Positions 1-6,450 are shown, counted from the stretch's first letter. The stretch is 10,213 bases of DNA from Candidatus Methanogaster sp. UBA203 (GCA_002503595.1 DASC01000058.1:7794-18006); one strand, 5' to 3'. Made by a program: numbers and translations. Notes: a model not told the origin generated them from the letters alone.

Positions 1-391
1 CGAAGAGCACCATGGCACCCATCGTAGATCTGAGAAATGCGCCGGTATCACCTGCTACGTGCATAAGATTCCGAGTCGTCTTATAAATAAAGAGCCGAGA
101 AGCATCGATGTACTTTCCAAACGCCCTTCGCTCAAAGTATTCTATAATCCCTGCTGCCGCATTTGCTGTGCACGAGCCAAGAGCCTTCTGATCCTCAACA
201 GTAGAGCACCACGCCCTCAGGTCAACCGAAGCCGGAAGGCTAATGGTTTTTGCAACCTTATCAGGAGACCTCACACTCGTTTTTCTGAGCATGTGCTTAA
301 GTTCTTTCATATCTTCCGTATAATCCCTGAAATCCGGATAATCCGGGAGCCATCCGAACCGATATGTTCTCTCTTCTTCGATTTCTTCCAT
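1..391 (-). CDS. Papain-like (C1A family) cysteine peptidase, N-terminal part, cut by window edge
   Basis: The reading frame is open from an ATG at 391 to the window edge, giving 130 residues; the C-terminal half, with the catalytic His and Asn, lies outside. Residues 10-24 read YRFGWLPDYPDFRDY, a signature at the start of many archaeal and bacterial C1A peptidases. LPASVDLR (52-59) marks the usual start of the mature peptidase domain. VEDQKALGSCTANA (65-78) contains the oxyanion-hole Gln68 and the nucleophile Cys74. The helix after it (IIEYFERR) and SRLFIYKTTRNL also match the family. Lys69 stands where most relatives have Gly. No signal peptide or membrane segment is visible, so a cytoplasmic enzyme is likely. 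The start is backed by a strong Shine-Dalgarno eight bases upstream. The family call is from motif recognition; substrate unknown. Confidence 0.88.
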   Translation of the reverse strand, partial: MEEIEEERTYRFGWLPDYPDFRDYTEDMKELKHMLRKTSVRSPDKVAKTISLPASVDLRAWCSTVEDQKALGSCTANAAAGIIEYFERRAFGKYIDASRLFIYKTTRNLMHVAGDTGAFLRSTMGAMVLF

Positions 392-398
392 TTTATAT

Positions 399-405
399 AC
401 CTCCT
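399..405 (-). promoter_or_regulatory. Strong ribosome binding site of the C1A peptidase
   Basis: On the minus strand this reads AGGAGGT, a perfect match to the archaeal anti-Shine-Dalgarno, followed by eight A/T bases (TATATAAA is part of this spacer) before the ATG at 391. It fixes the start codon. The TATA-like spacer is too close to the ATG to serve as this gene's own TATA box. Confidence 0.8.
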
Positions 406-497
406 GTTTTTGAGTACTTGTACAGCGCCTCTTCGCAGCGCTCTGATGCACTTACCACTGCACCCAAATCGGGCAAATCCCCATGCATCTCGGATTT

Positions 498-511
498 TTT
501 AAACTGTGGTT
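498..511. repeat. 14-bp element repeated in inverted orientation near 1620
   Basis: TTTAAACTGTGGTT here is the exact reverse complement of the left part of the palindrome at 1610-1631. It lies about 105 bp upstream of the C1A peptidase start. On the minus strand it continues into TTTAAAAAA, which could itself be a TATA-like box. A shared regulator of the two protease genes would explain it, but a chance match of 14 A/T-leaning bases is possible. Confidence 0.35.
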
Positions 512-598
512 TTCTTACATGGTCTCAGGTTTGGATTTTCCTTCAGCATCTCGTATCGTCTCGCGTGTTTGCTTGCCAACTATTTTTCCATGTGGTTG

Positions 599-621
599 AG
601 GTCGGGAAGCTCTCCCGACCT
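599..621. other. Perfect 9-bp stem with 5-base loop
   Basis: AGGTCGGGA and TCCCGACCT pair perfectly around the loop AGCTC, and the plus strand continues with ATTTTACC. The stem is G/C-rich and stands out from its surroundings. It does not follow any gene closely on either strand, so a terminator role is not clear; it could belong to a small RNA or be a protein-binding dyad. Confidence 0.5.
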
Positions 622-903
622 ATTTTACCTATTGGTGTCCTTGCTGAAATGTCAAATCCTCACAACGGCCTGGCGGTAGCGATGCCTTGGAGCCCAGAAG
701 CAGACAAATCAGACGTCTCCCTATAGGAACGAAGATATTGCGATAGCTCTTACTTACCATGGTTCGCATGCCAATTGCAACGGGTCCCGATTACCGGACT
801 CTGCTCCAAGATGCACGTCCGAAACAACTATACACTTATTTTCAGTCATTGATTACTCCGCATCACGCATGAGGGTGTGCCGCAATCTTCAGCCACACCA
901 GAT

Positions 904-919
904 ACAAAAGAATAAAGAG
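904..919 (-). terminator. Possible T-rich transcription end after the MOA-like protease gene
   Basis: On the minus strand this reads CTCTTTATTCTTTTGT, starting about 37 bases after the stop codon of the 198-residue protein. Archaeal RNA polymerase commonly stops in such U-rich tracts without a hairpin. The tract is interrupted, so the call is weak. Confidence 0.35.
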
Positions 920-955
920 GGAATATTATGCAGTATCCCCCCTTTGACCACCCAA

Positions 956-1552
956 TCAGATGATTATCATCCCGGGTCGCCACGTTCCTCTGTTGAAGCG
1001 GTAAAACTTGTCGTTCTGAGGCTCGACCAGGTATATCCTGTCCTGTCTGTGGCAGTAACCAATATTGGTGGCATGACCCCACCGTGACCCGTCCAGATTT
1101 GCCCGTAGTACCATTATACCGAACGGGATTCCCCTCAGAACGCGGTTCACAGCACCGCACAGAACTTCTGCAAAGTCGTCGCAGTCGAAGACCTCACTGA
1201 TATACCGCATGTGATTGGTGTTGTCGTGATACCGGATGAAACGAGCGGCTTCCCAGATAGAGTACCCGGTGTAACTTCTGTCAGATATATGGAGGTCATA
1301 TCCTCTCGATCCGATATCCCGTTGTATTGCCCTGATCACATTCGCTGCCGGGACGTTCGGTCTGCCGCCAAATGCACGATCAACCTCTTCACCGGACTCC
1401 GGCGTTTTTTCGATATCGAACAACTCTGTGCCGCTTTCGAGATATGGCGCAGTATCAGGAGGAACGATATCCGCCATGATGACTTTCGCTTCTTCCTCGG
1501 CGTACTTATCGAGGTACTCACTCAACTTCATCTCTCTCTGTTTTCCAGCCAT
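956..1552 (-). CDS. Papain-fold cysteine protease-like protein resembling the C-terminal domain of MOA-type lectins
   Basis: A 198-residue protein. FDCDDFAEVLCGAVNR (122-137) has the look of a papain/transglutaminase-like nucleophile helix, with Cys124 as the likely nucleophile. WGHATNI (158-164) provides His160, and YLVEPQND (174-181) provides Glu177. The His-to-Glu spacing of 17 equals that of the catalytic residues Cys215/His257/Glu274 reported for Marasmius oreades agglutinin, and similar stand-alone domains in microbes are often called MOA-related. No lectin domain precedes it; the first 60 residues are charged and look partly disordered. An in-frame ATG exists at 1615, but the ATG at 1552 is preferred because AAGGTGAGG lies just upstream. 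It is divergent from the winged-helix gene at 1756 and shares a strand with the C1A peptidase. Activity and substrate are inferred; it could also be a structural or peptidoglycan/pseudomurein-type hydrolase relative. Confidence 0.72.
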   Translation of the reverse strand: MAGKQREMKLSEYLDKYAEEEAKVIMADIVPPDTAPYLESGTELFDIEKTPESGEEVDRAFGGRPNVPAANVIRAIQRDIGSRGYDLHISDRSYTGYSIWEAARFIRYHDNTNHMRYISEVFDCDDFAEVLCGAVNRVLRGIPFGIMVLRANLDGSRWGHATNIGYCHRQDRIYLVEPQNDKFYRFNRGTWRPGMIII

Positions 1553-1609
1553 TTTCCTCACCTTTTGTAGCTTTGTATGGTGCCACTTTTGCGGCGCACT
1601 GATACATCT

Positions 1610-1631
1610 AACCACAGTTTAAACCATGGTT
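1610..1631. promoter_or_regulatory. 22-bp imperfect palindrome, candidate operator
   Basis: The element has the form AACCA-nn-GTTTAAAC-nn-TGGTT, with 9 of 11 base pairs symmetric. It sits 58 bp upstream of the ATG of the MOA-like protease gene and about 125 bp upstream of the divergent winged-helix gene. The central TTTAAA could serve as a TATA-like box for the minus-strand gene. Its left part recurs at 498-511 before the other protease gene. Binding by one of the neighbouring winged-helix proteins is an inference. Confidence 0.5.
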
Positions 1632-1659
1632 ATGCTACTACAACACATCGGTATAGAGG

Positions 1660-1668
1660 TTTATAAGG
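1660..1668 (+). promoter_or_regulatory. TATA-like box of the winged-helix gene
   Basis: TTTATAAGG lies where an archaeal TATA box would direct initiation at about 1687-1692, inside the 13-bp iterons. A transcript from there would begin downstream of the TTG at 1681, which argues for the ATG at 1756 as the real start. Confidence 0.5.
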
Positions 1669-1674
1669 TGTAAA

Positions 1675-1713
1675 GAAACATTGTTCAGAAACATTGTTCA
1701 GAAACATTGTTTA
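1675..1713 (+). repeat. Three 13-bp tandem iterons with internal dyads
   Basis: The unit GAAACATTGTTCA occurs twice exactly (1675-1687, 1688-1700) and once with one change to GAAACATTGTTTA (1701-1713); a decayed fourth copy starts at 1714 (GAAACA). Each unit holds the dyad AACA-T-TGTT. The array lies directly after the TATA-like box and covers the expected transcription start, the usual place for an archaeal repressor site, so autoregulation by the winged-helix product is plausible. Confidence 0.8.
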
Positions 1714-1755
1714 GAAACACAAATTCCGAAACTATTAGATAGCGGAACGACAGAT

Positions 1756-1989
1756 ATGTTACAGATGACAACAGCATTTCGGATATCTGGGGAGATATTG
1801 GAATATATAAAAACAGGCGGGTGGATCACGGTCGAAGAGACCAGCGGGCAGGTTGGCATTGCCCCTGAGAAGTCGATTAAAATTCTTGATTTCCTCTCCG
1901 AATTCGGGTTTATAGAGTTCGATCCTGACAACACGCGGATCAGAATCACCGAGCTCGGAGAGAGATTTCTCGAATTACCAGAGATCTAA
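1756..1989 (+). CDS. Small winged helix-turn-helix protein, probable transcription regulator
   Basis: A 77-residue protein. ISGEILEYIKTGG (10-22) looks like helix 1, WITVEETSGQVGIAPEKSIKILDFLSEFGFI (23-53) like the helix-turn-helix with its recognition helix, and FDPDNTRIRITELGERFLEL (55-74) like a beta wing and closing helix. This is the pattern of small archaeal winged-helix proteins. The frame extends upstream to a TTG at 1681, but that part is the translated iteron array and lies before the expected transcription start, so the ATG at 1756 (or 1765) is preferred; no good Shine-Dalgarno is visible for either. The gene is divergent from the MOA-like protease and converges with the second winged-helix gene, overlapping its stop codon. 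No ligand domain is present. The DNA-binding role is from fold resemblance; the targets are unknown. Confidence 0.72.
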   Translation: MLQMTTAFRISGEILEYIKTGGWITVEETSGQVGIAPEKSIKILDFLSEFGFIEFDPDNTRIRITELGERFLELPEI

Positions 1990-2213
1990 ATCTGCAATTC
2001 CTTAGCCTTCTCCAGAAATGTCTTTCCCTCTTTAGTTATCTCATAGCGGTTGCTGTTTGTTCTAACAAGTCCCTTTTCCAGCAGAAAAGCAAGATATTTC
2101 GTCGCAAGGTTGAAATTCAGATTTGCTTTGTACACGATCTTTGTTTTGGTTGCGCCACCTGACACCACATCAAGAATCGCAATAACGATATCGAATTTGG
2201 TTCTCCGTTTCAT
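1986..2213 (-). CDS. Small archaeal winged helix-turn-helix protein (Sso10a/HTH_45-like)
   Basis: A 75-residue basic protein. RTKFDIVIAILDVVSGGATKTKIVYKANLNFNLATKYLAFLLEKGLV (4-50) matches the widespread archaeal winged-helix pattern: helix 1, a short TKTKIVYKANL helix, and the recognition helix LATKYLAFLLEKGL. It is followed by the wing RTNSNRYEITKEGKTFLEKAKEL (51-73). The family includes Sso10a-like DNA-binding proteins, but the long C-terminal coiled coil of Sso10a is absent. The ATG at 2213 is chosen over an in-frame GTG at 2222 because GGTG lies six bases before it. The TAG stop overlaps the TAA of the convergent winged-helix gene. It may act as a local regulator or a chromatin-like protein; its targets are not visible. 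Confidence 0.85.
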   Translation of the reverse strand: MKRRTKFDIVIAILDVVSGGATKTKIVYKANLNFNLATKYLAFLLEKGLVRTNSNRYEITKEGKTFLEKAKELQI

Positions 2214-2373
2214 GATGCACACCGCCCATACTATTCTTCTCCAATCTATGAACTCAAGCTTCCTGTGGCGTTGTATTTCACACCGCTACAGATCGAGCCT
2301 TTTCAAACCACTGAAACCATGACGCGATAAAGACTTGCGTCCTTGTTTATATGTGATATCGGTTTGTTTCTGC

Positions 2374-2384
2374 CAATAAAAAGG
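2374..2384 (-). terminator. T-tract terminator of the CDC48 gene
   Basis: On the minus strand this reads CCTTTTTATTG, starting 38 bases after the CDC48 stop codon, with a short 5-bp stem (GACGC/GCGTC, 2321-2341) further on. A run of five T is typical of archaeal intrinsic termination. Confidence 0.45.
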
Positions 2385-2421
2385 TGCAGTTTATGCCGAC
2401 ACCGCGTACAGGTATACCTCT

Positions 2422-4578
2422 CTAACTATTAAATCTATCGCACCGCACACACTCGGTCGCCCGATCGAAATGCCGCCTCATGATCTTGACCGCACCTGCA
2501 ATCTTCTTCGCATCCGCATCCACGCCCCGCTCAGGCATAGCCGCGCGGAGCGCAAGCATTGCTGCCTCCCTGCACACAGCTTCGATCTCCGCGCCCGAAT
2601 ACCCATCGGTTGCTTCTGCAAGCCACTGTACCGAGACCTCATCAGATACCGGTTTGCCTTTGAGGTGGATCTCAAAGATCTTCGATCTCGTATCCTTGTC
2701 GGGAAGCGGTATATAGATTAGACGGTCGATCCGCCCTGGTCTCAGGAGCGCGGGGTCGACCATGTCGATGCGGTTGGTGGCAGCGATCACGACCACATCC
2801 TGTAGCTCCTCGAGTCCGTCAAGTTCTGTCAGAATCTGGGAGACCACGCGCTCGGTCACGAAGGTGTCTGAGACAGCAGCCCTCACAGGCGCGATCGAAT
2901 CGATCTCATCAAAGAAGACGATCGTGGGGGATGCCTGCCTTGCCTTCCGAAACACCTCCCGGATCGCCTTTTCCGATTCGCCGACATACTTGCTCAACAG
3001 TTCAGGTCCCTTGATGCTGATGAAATTTGCAGAACTCTCGGTAGCTACCGCTTTTGCAAGCAAGGTCTTTCCGGTGCCAGAGGGGCCGAACAGCAGCACC
3101 CCCGTTGGCGGGTCTGTGTTGATCGCCTCGAAGATCTCGGGATAGCGAAGCGGCCACTCCACGATCTCGATCAGTTCCTGCTTCTCGGAATCGAGCCCTC
3201 CGATATCATCCCACCCGACCCGCGGTATCTCGATGAAGACTTCACGCATTGCAGAGGGCTCTATATTTTTCATAGCCTCGTAAAAGTCCTTTTTTGTTAC
3301 GATCAGTTGGTCGAGCAGTTCTGACGGGATATCCTCTTCGAAATCGATGTCCGCCATCATCATGCGCAGCGCATGCATGGCAGCCTCCTTGCAGAGCGAT
3401 GCGACATCGGCACCGACAAAACCGTGTGTGATCTCAGCGAGATCATCGAGACCTTTCTCCTGCATCGCCAGATCAAGCGGCATCCCTCTCGTGTGGATAT
3501 GCAGTATATCAGACCTGCCATTGCGGTCCGGAACCCCAACCTCGATCTCGCGATCGAATCTGCCGCCCCTGCGCATCGCGGGGTCGATGTCATTCGGGCG
3601 GTTGGTTGCAGCGATCACGACGACCTCGCCCCTCGACTGAAGTCCATCCATCAGCGAGAGCAACTGCGCCACAACCCTGCGTTCGCTGTCTCCCACAACC
3701 TCGCCGCGTTTTGGTGCAATCGAGTCGATTTCATCGATGAAAATAACGCTTGGCGCATTTTTTTCCGCATCATCAAAAATTTCCCGCAGATGTTTCTCGC
3801 TTTCGCCATAAAACTTGCTCACGATCTCAGGACCACTTATCGATGTGAAATTAGAGGATGTTTCGTTCGCCACCGCCTTTGCAATCATCGTCTTCCCGGT
3901 TCCGGGCGGTCCGTGCAGCAGCACGCCTCTTGGTGGCGAGATGCCCAGTTTCTGGAAGAGTTCGGGATGGCGGAGCGGGAGTTCGATCATCTCGCGGATG
4001 AGATCTATCTCGCGCCGGAGGCCTCCGATGTCCTCGTACGTGATCTGTGTGGTATGCGCCTCGTCCGTGACCGGGCGCTCCTTCAGTACGATCTGGGTGT
4101 CTTTGGTTACGACGACCGCGCCCGCTGGCTGGGTTGCAGTGACCACGAAGACGACCGGCGCGTCCACGGTCTCGACACGGAGGTGCTGCCCTTTCACGAC
4201 CGGTCTGCCCTTGAGATACCGCGCCAGGTACCGCGCTCCGCCAGAGAAACGAGTGTACTGAGTCGGCGCGAGCGTGATTCTGATCGCCTCCTCTGGTACT
4301 GCCTTGCATACCGTAACCCGGTCATCGATGCTGGTATCTGCATTGGTTCTGGTGTCCCCATCGATCCGCATCAGGTCAAGCCCGGAATCGCCATGATAGC
4401 CGCGGCGCACAATCGCGTACGCTTTCTTCCCGCCTGTGATCTCGATTATGTCTCCGTCATCCATGTACTTATCGAGCAGATCCATGAACTCTTGATCGAT
4501 GCGTGCGATGCCTTTGCCGACATCTCGGTGATATGCCTCTGCAACACGCAGTGTGAGTTCCTGTGCGCCGGCGTTCAT
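2422..4578 (-). CDS. CDC48/VAT-type AAA+ ATPase (p97 homologue), two-ring protein unfoldase
   Basis: A 718-residue hexameric ATP-driven unfoldase that extracts and unfolds proteins in the cytoplasm, in archaea probably feeding the 20S proteasome. The N-terminal double-psi barrel and four-stranded domain span about 1-180. D1 has Walker A GPPGTGKT (223-230), Walker B VIFIDE (278-283), sensor Asn326 and Arg fingers 337/340. D2 has Walker A GPSGTGKT (498-505), Walker B VFFDE (554-558) and Arg613/616. Pore loops KFYG (255-258) and KYVG (530-533) carry aromatic residues in both rings, as in archaeal unfoldases. Oddities are RRGGR at the D1 Arg-finger loop, Ser in place of the second Pro of the D2 P-loop, and a C-terminus (DRFNS) without the HbYX proteasome-docking motif. 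The ATG has no Shine-Dalgarno, but a TATA-like box 25 bp upstream fits a leaderless transcript. Confidence 0.97.
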   Translation of the reverse strand: MNAGAQELTLRVAEAYHRDVGKGIARIDQEFMDLLDKYMDDGDIIEITGGKKAYAIVRRGYHGDSGLDLMRIDGDTRTNADTSIDDRVTVCKAVPEEAIRITLAPTQYTRFSGGARYLARYLKGRPVVKGQHLRVETVDAPVVFVVTATQPAGAVVVTKDTQIVLKERPVTDEAHTTQITYEDIGGLRREIDLIREMIELPLRHPELFQKLGISPPRGVLLHGPPGTGKTMIAKAVANETSSNFTSISGPEIVSKFYGESEKHLREIFDDAEKNAPSVIFIDEIDSIAPKRGEVVGDSERRVVAQLLSLMDGLQSRGEVVVIAATNRPNDIDPAMRRGGRFDREIEVGVPDRNGRSDILHIHTRGMPLDLAMQEKGLDDLAEITHGFVGADVASLCKEAAMHALRMMMADIDFEEDIPSELLDQLIVTKKDFYEAMKNIEPSAMREVFIEIPRVGWDDIGGLDSEKQELIEIVEWPLRYPEIFEAINTDPPTGVLLFGPSGTGKTLLAKAVATESSANFISIKGPELLSKYVGESEKAIREVFRKARQASPTIVFFDEIDSIAPVRAAVSDTFVTERVVSQILTELDGLEELQDVVVIAATNRIDMVDPALLRPGRIDRLIYIPLPDKDTRSKIFEIHLKGKPVSDEVSVQWLAEATDGYSGAEIEAVCREAAMLALRAAMPERGVDADAKKIAGAVKIMRRHFDRATECVRCDRFNS

Positions 4579-4597
4579 GAGCCACAGATTACATCCT

Positions 4598-4608
4598 GCT
4601 TATTTGTA
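4598..4608 (-). promoter_or_regulatory. TATA-like box of the CDC48 gene, placed for a leaderless mRNA
   Basis: On the minus strand this reads ATACAAATAAG, centred about 25 bp before the ATG at 4578. Archaeal initiation about 25 bp from the TATA centre would start the mRNA at or next to the ATG, in keeping with the missing ribosome binding site. Confidence 0.5.
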
Positions 4609-4672
4609 TCACTTTCGGCAGTACCCCCCCGAACCGCGTAATGAAAAACATCGGGATCGTTGACCAAACTCT

Positions 4673-6142
4673 CTAACTGAGTTCCTTCTTCGTCTCTCCG
4701 CATTTTACGCACTTGTACACTGTGTACTTCTTGTGCGTTTTCAGCAATTCAAACTCATGGTCGCACTCCGATTCTGGCGTTTCTTCTTTCGATGCATGAG
4801 ACTCCATCAACCCCCTGATCTTTGAGGCAACCTCCTGCATATCATAAAACTCGTCCAGCAGCCGGTATGAATCGCACAACAGCAGAAACCGCTGGGTATC
4901 GATGACCGGGATCAATGTACCGATAGCAGCAGAATCCAGAACCAGTTCCAATCGTAATTCATGACTATTGTAGGTGGCAGCAACATAATCCCCCTCCCGG
5001 ACCAGCCCAACATCTTCAGTATCTACCGGATCGAATTCGCCGGAGCTATGGCTAAAGACACGCACTCCCTCTGAAAAATAGTCACCATCTCCTTTGAGGA
5101 ACTCTTTTAACTTGATCAGCTCGTCAACGGTACAAAACTTAATATTAAACTCCATAAGATCGTTTCCGATACTGATCAAACCGGAGTCGTGATGATAATC
5201 GGTCATAATCCTGAACCTGTCAACCGACTCCTCTCCGTTCCGGTGGTATTTAAGATCGATATCCACAGACGGAAGATTGAATATATTGCAACTATCCGGA
5301 GAACATATCCCGCAATCAAACGCGTCATCCGGTCTGCATTCTAAACAAAAGTTATCACGGGGCTCATGATCGCCTGAAACCAGACACATCTCCTCGCCAC
5401 GGTCATAATTCTCGCAGATGCGGCAGCATCCGTAGATCGCCCAATCCTCTGATCTGATTACCTGATAAACCCCCAGACGCATGATGGTATCCTCGGCTTC
5501 GGCAGATATGTTGAAGAACGTTCCCGAAACATCCCTGTATTCCTCTGCGATGGCTCTCATACGGGGTATAATCTCAGGGTTGTGCTGGTCATAGAAACAT
5601 GTGCACAGATGCGCCAGATCAAACAGATCATAATCATAATCATCACCCTCGAACCTATCGAGAAGTTCTACCATAAAATCAAACGACCGCTGATCCCGTA
5701 TCTCTGACAGCGTGCCGAGCGTATAGATTATATCAATTTTATGTCCATATTCATTGATTTCCGGGTTATCCAGCCGGTCACCGATCCTATCGATCAGCGG
5801 CTGGACTGCAGGAGTGCCGATCTTCAAAAGCGCAGCCGACGCGATTTCGCACAGATCCTCCGCATCGGTCTCGATCGCATCGATCAATGCAGGAATTGCA
5901 ACCGGGCTGCCAATCTCGCCAAGCAGATCCGCTGCGATGATGCAGCCATAAGATGCTACATCAAGATAATCGGTTAGAGGTTCGACAACCGCCTCGCCAA
6001 GTTCTGCCAGGCGTTTTTTGACAGAAATAATCTTTGCTGCCAGTTCCTCATCCGATTCCGGATCGAAGTACTCTTCCAGTTTCTCCTGCCGGCAATCGAT
6101 CGTGTCACACAGGTCGTCCAGCGCACACAGCGTTTCATCCAT
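4673..6142 (-). CDS. Acidic HEAT-repeat protein with a cysteine-rich cluster and a zinc-ribbon-like C-terminus
   Basis: A 489-residue acidic protein of unrecognised function. Residues about 51-124 hold two or more HEAT/PBS-lyase-type helical repeats (AVVEPLTDYL, AADLLGEIGSPVAIPALIDAI, ASAALLKIGTPAVQPLIDRI), usually a protein-binding scaffold. A central cluster has nine cysteines in 47 residues: 239, 240, 243, 253, 266, 269, 277, 280 and 285. The tail has C460-x-H462 and C478-x-x-C481, like a zinc ribbon. The frame opens further up at a TTG (6205), but that part contains a TATA-like box (6178-6190), and the ATG at 6142 is preceded by GGTGG, so 6142 is preferred. The nearest gene, CDC48, lies 94 bp downstream on the same strand with its own promoter-like box; a shared job as unfoldase adaptor is speculation. 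No transmembrane segment is visible. Confidence 0.82.
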   Translation of the reverse strand: MDETLCALDDLCDTIDCRQEKLEEYFDPESDEELAAKIISVKKRLAELGEAVVEPLTDYLDVASYGCIIAADLLGEIGSPVAIPALIDAIETDAEDLCEIASAALLKIGTPAVQPLIDRIGDRLDNPEINEYGHKIDIIYTLGTLSEIRDQRSFDFMVELLDRFEGDDYDYDLFDLAHLCTCFYDQHNPEIIPRMRAIAEEYRDVSGTFFNISAEAEDTIMRLGVYQVIRSEDWAIYGCCRICENYDRGEEMCLVSGDHEPRDNFCLECRPDDAFDCGICSPDSCNIFNLPSVDIDLKYHRNGEESVDRFRIMTDYHHDSGLISIGNDLMEFNIKFCTVDELIKLKEFLKGDGDYFSEGVRVFSHSSGEFDPVDTEDVGLVREGDYVAATYNSHELRLELVLDSAAIGTLIPVIDTQRFLLLCDSYRLLDEFYDMQEVASKIRGLMESHASKEETPESECDHEFELLKTHKKYTVYKCVKCGETKKELS

Positions 6143-6150
6143 TGTTTCAT

Positions 6151-6155
6151 CCACC
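6151..6155 (-). promoter_or_regulatory. Ribosome binding site deciding the HEAT protein start
   Basis: GGTGG on the minus strand lies eight bases before the ATG at 6142. With the TATA-like box at 6178-6190 it implies a leader of about 15-20 bases and argues against the TTG at 6205. Confidence 0.5.
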
Positions 6156-6177
6156 GTTTCTGGGTATGTGGTCGATA

Positions 6178-6190
6178 CTAATATATTTTG
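6178..6190 (-). promoter_or_regulatory. TATA-like box of the HEAT-repeat gene
   Basis: On the minus strand this reads CAAAATATATTAG. It would direct initiation near 6157-6160, just before the GGTGG site. Confidence 0.5.
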
Positions 6191-6387
6191 TGGATTCGGG
6201 CTCAACGCCGTATCCGTGCTTGGTTGTAGGCGAGATTGCTCTTGTTTATGTGTCCGGGGAAGTTTATGGCTGCCCAGTCAGAACCGGCGTCCAGTAGATT
6301 GATCTTTTAGTGGGGACTATGGGAAAATGGGCGATTGATGTCGGTTTTGAGTGGATCTTGGAAAGATAGGAAAAAGGACACTGTCTA

Positions 6388-6403
6388 AAAATCCAGTGAT
6401 TTC
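6388..6403 (+). repeat. 16-bp direct repeat, copy 1
   Basis: AAAATCCAGTGATTTC is identical to 6583-6598, 195 bp further on, and the 9-bp core AATCCAGTG recurs at 6765-6773. Two exact 16-mers this close are not expected by chance. They flank the CACAGAG element. Confidence 0.85.
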
Positions 6404-6450
6404 TGTTGTGGTCGAATTGATCCCACACAAGCGGTAAAAGCCACCGGATT

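Larger units (their letters stand above)
406..955. other. Long intergenic stretch without a convincing gene
   Basis: Between the two cysteine-protease genes I see no coding frame with a recognisable product on either strand. A plus-strand frame stays open to 726, but it begins inside the antisense of the C1A peptidase gene and has no family likeness. The stretch contains a 9-bp perfect stem at 599-621, a 14-bp element at 498-511 shared with the palindrome near 1620, and a T-rich tract at 904-919 after the end of the minus-strand gene. Positions 640-850 show no feature I can name; an unrecognised structured RNA cannot be ruled out. Confidence 0.5.

Noticed and set aside
664..720. Faint likeness to ribosomal RNA (GCCTGGCGGTAGCG, GATGCCTTGG)
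   Set aside because: Only short words agree, with gaps, and neither the full length nor the expected pairing of 5S or 23S rRNA can be followed. A covariance-model search would settle it.
59..726. Plus-strand open frames across the C1A peptidase gene and beyond
   Set aside because: The first part is the antisense of a clear peptidase. The extension to 726 has no recognisable motif and no start signal of its own.
1675..1713. CRISPR-like array
   Set aside because: The 13-bp units are directly adjacent with no spacers, and there are no cas genes; they are iterons.
3373..4641. A 422-codon open frame on the plus strand
   Set aside because: It is wholly antisense to CDC48, whose protein matches its family from end to end. 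The plus-strand translation has no recognisable domain and is Arg/Cys/His-rich, as expected of a shadow frame.
6143..6205. Longer HEAT protein start at TTG 6205
   Set aside because: The extra 21 codons contain a TATA-like box, and a GGTGG site precedes the ATG at 6142, so the shorter start is more likely.
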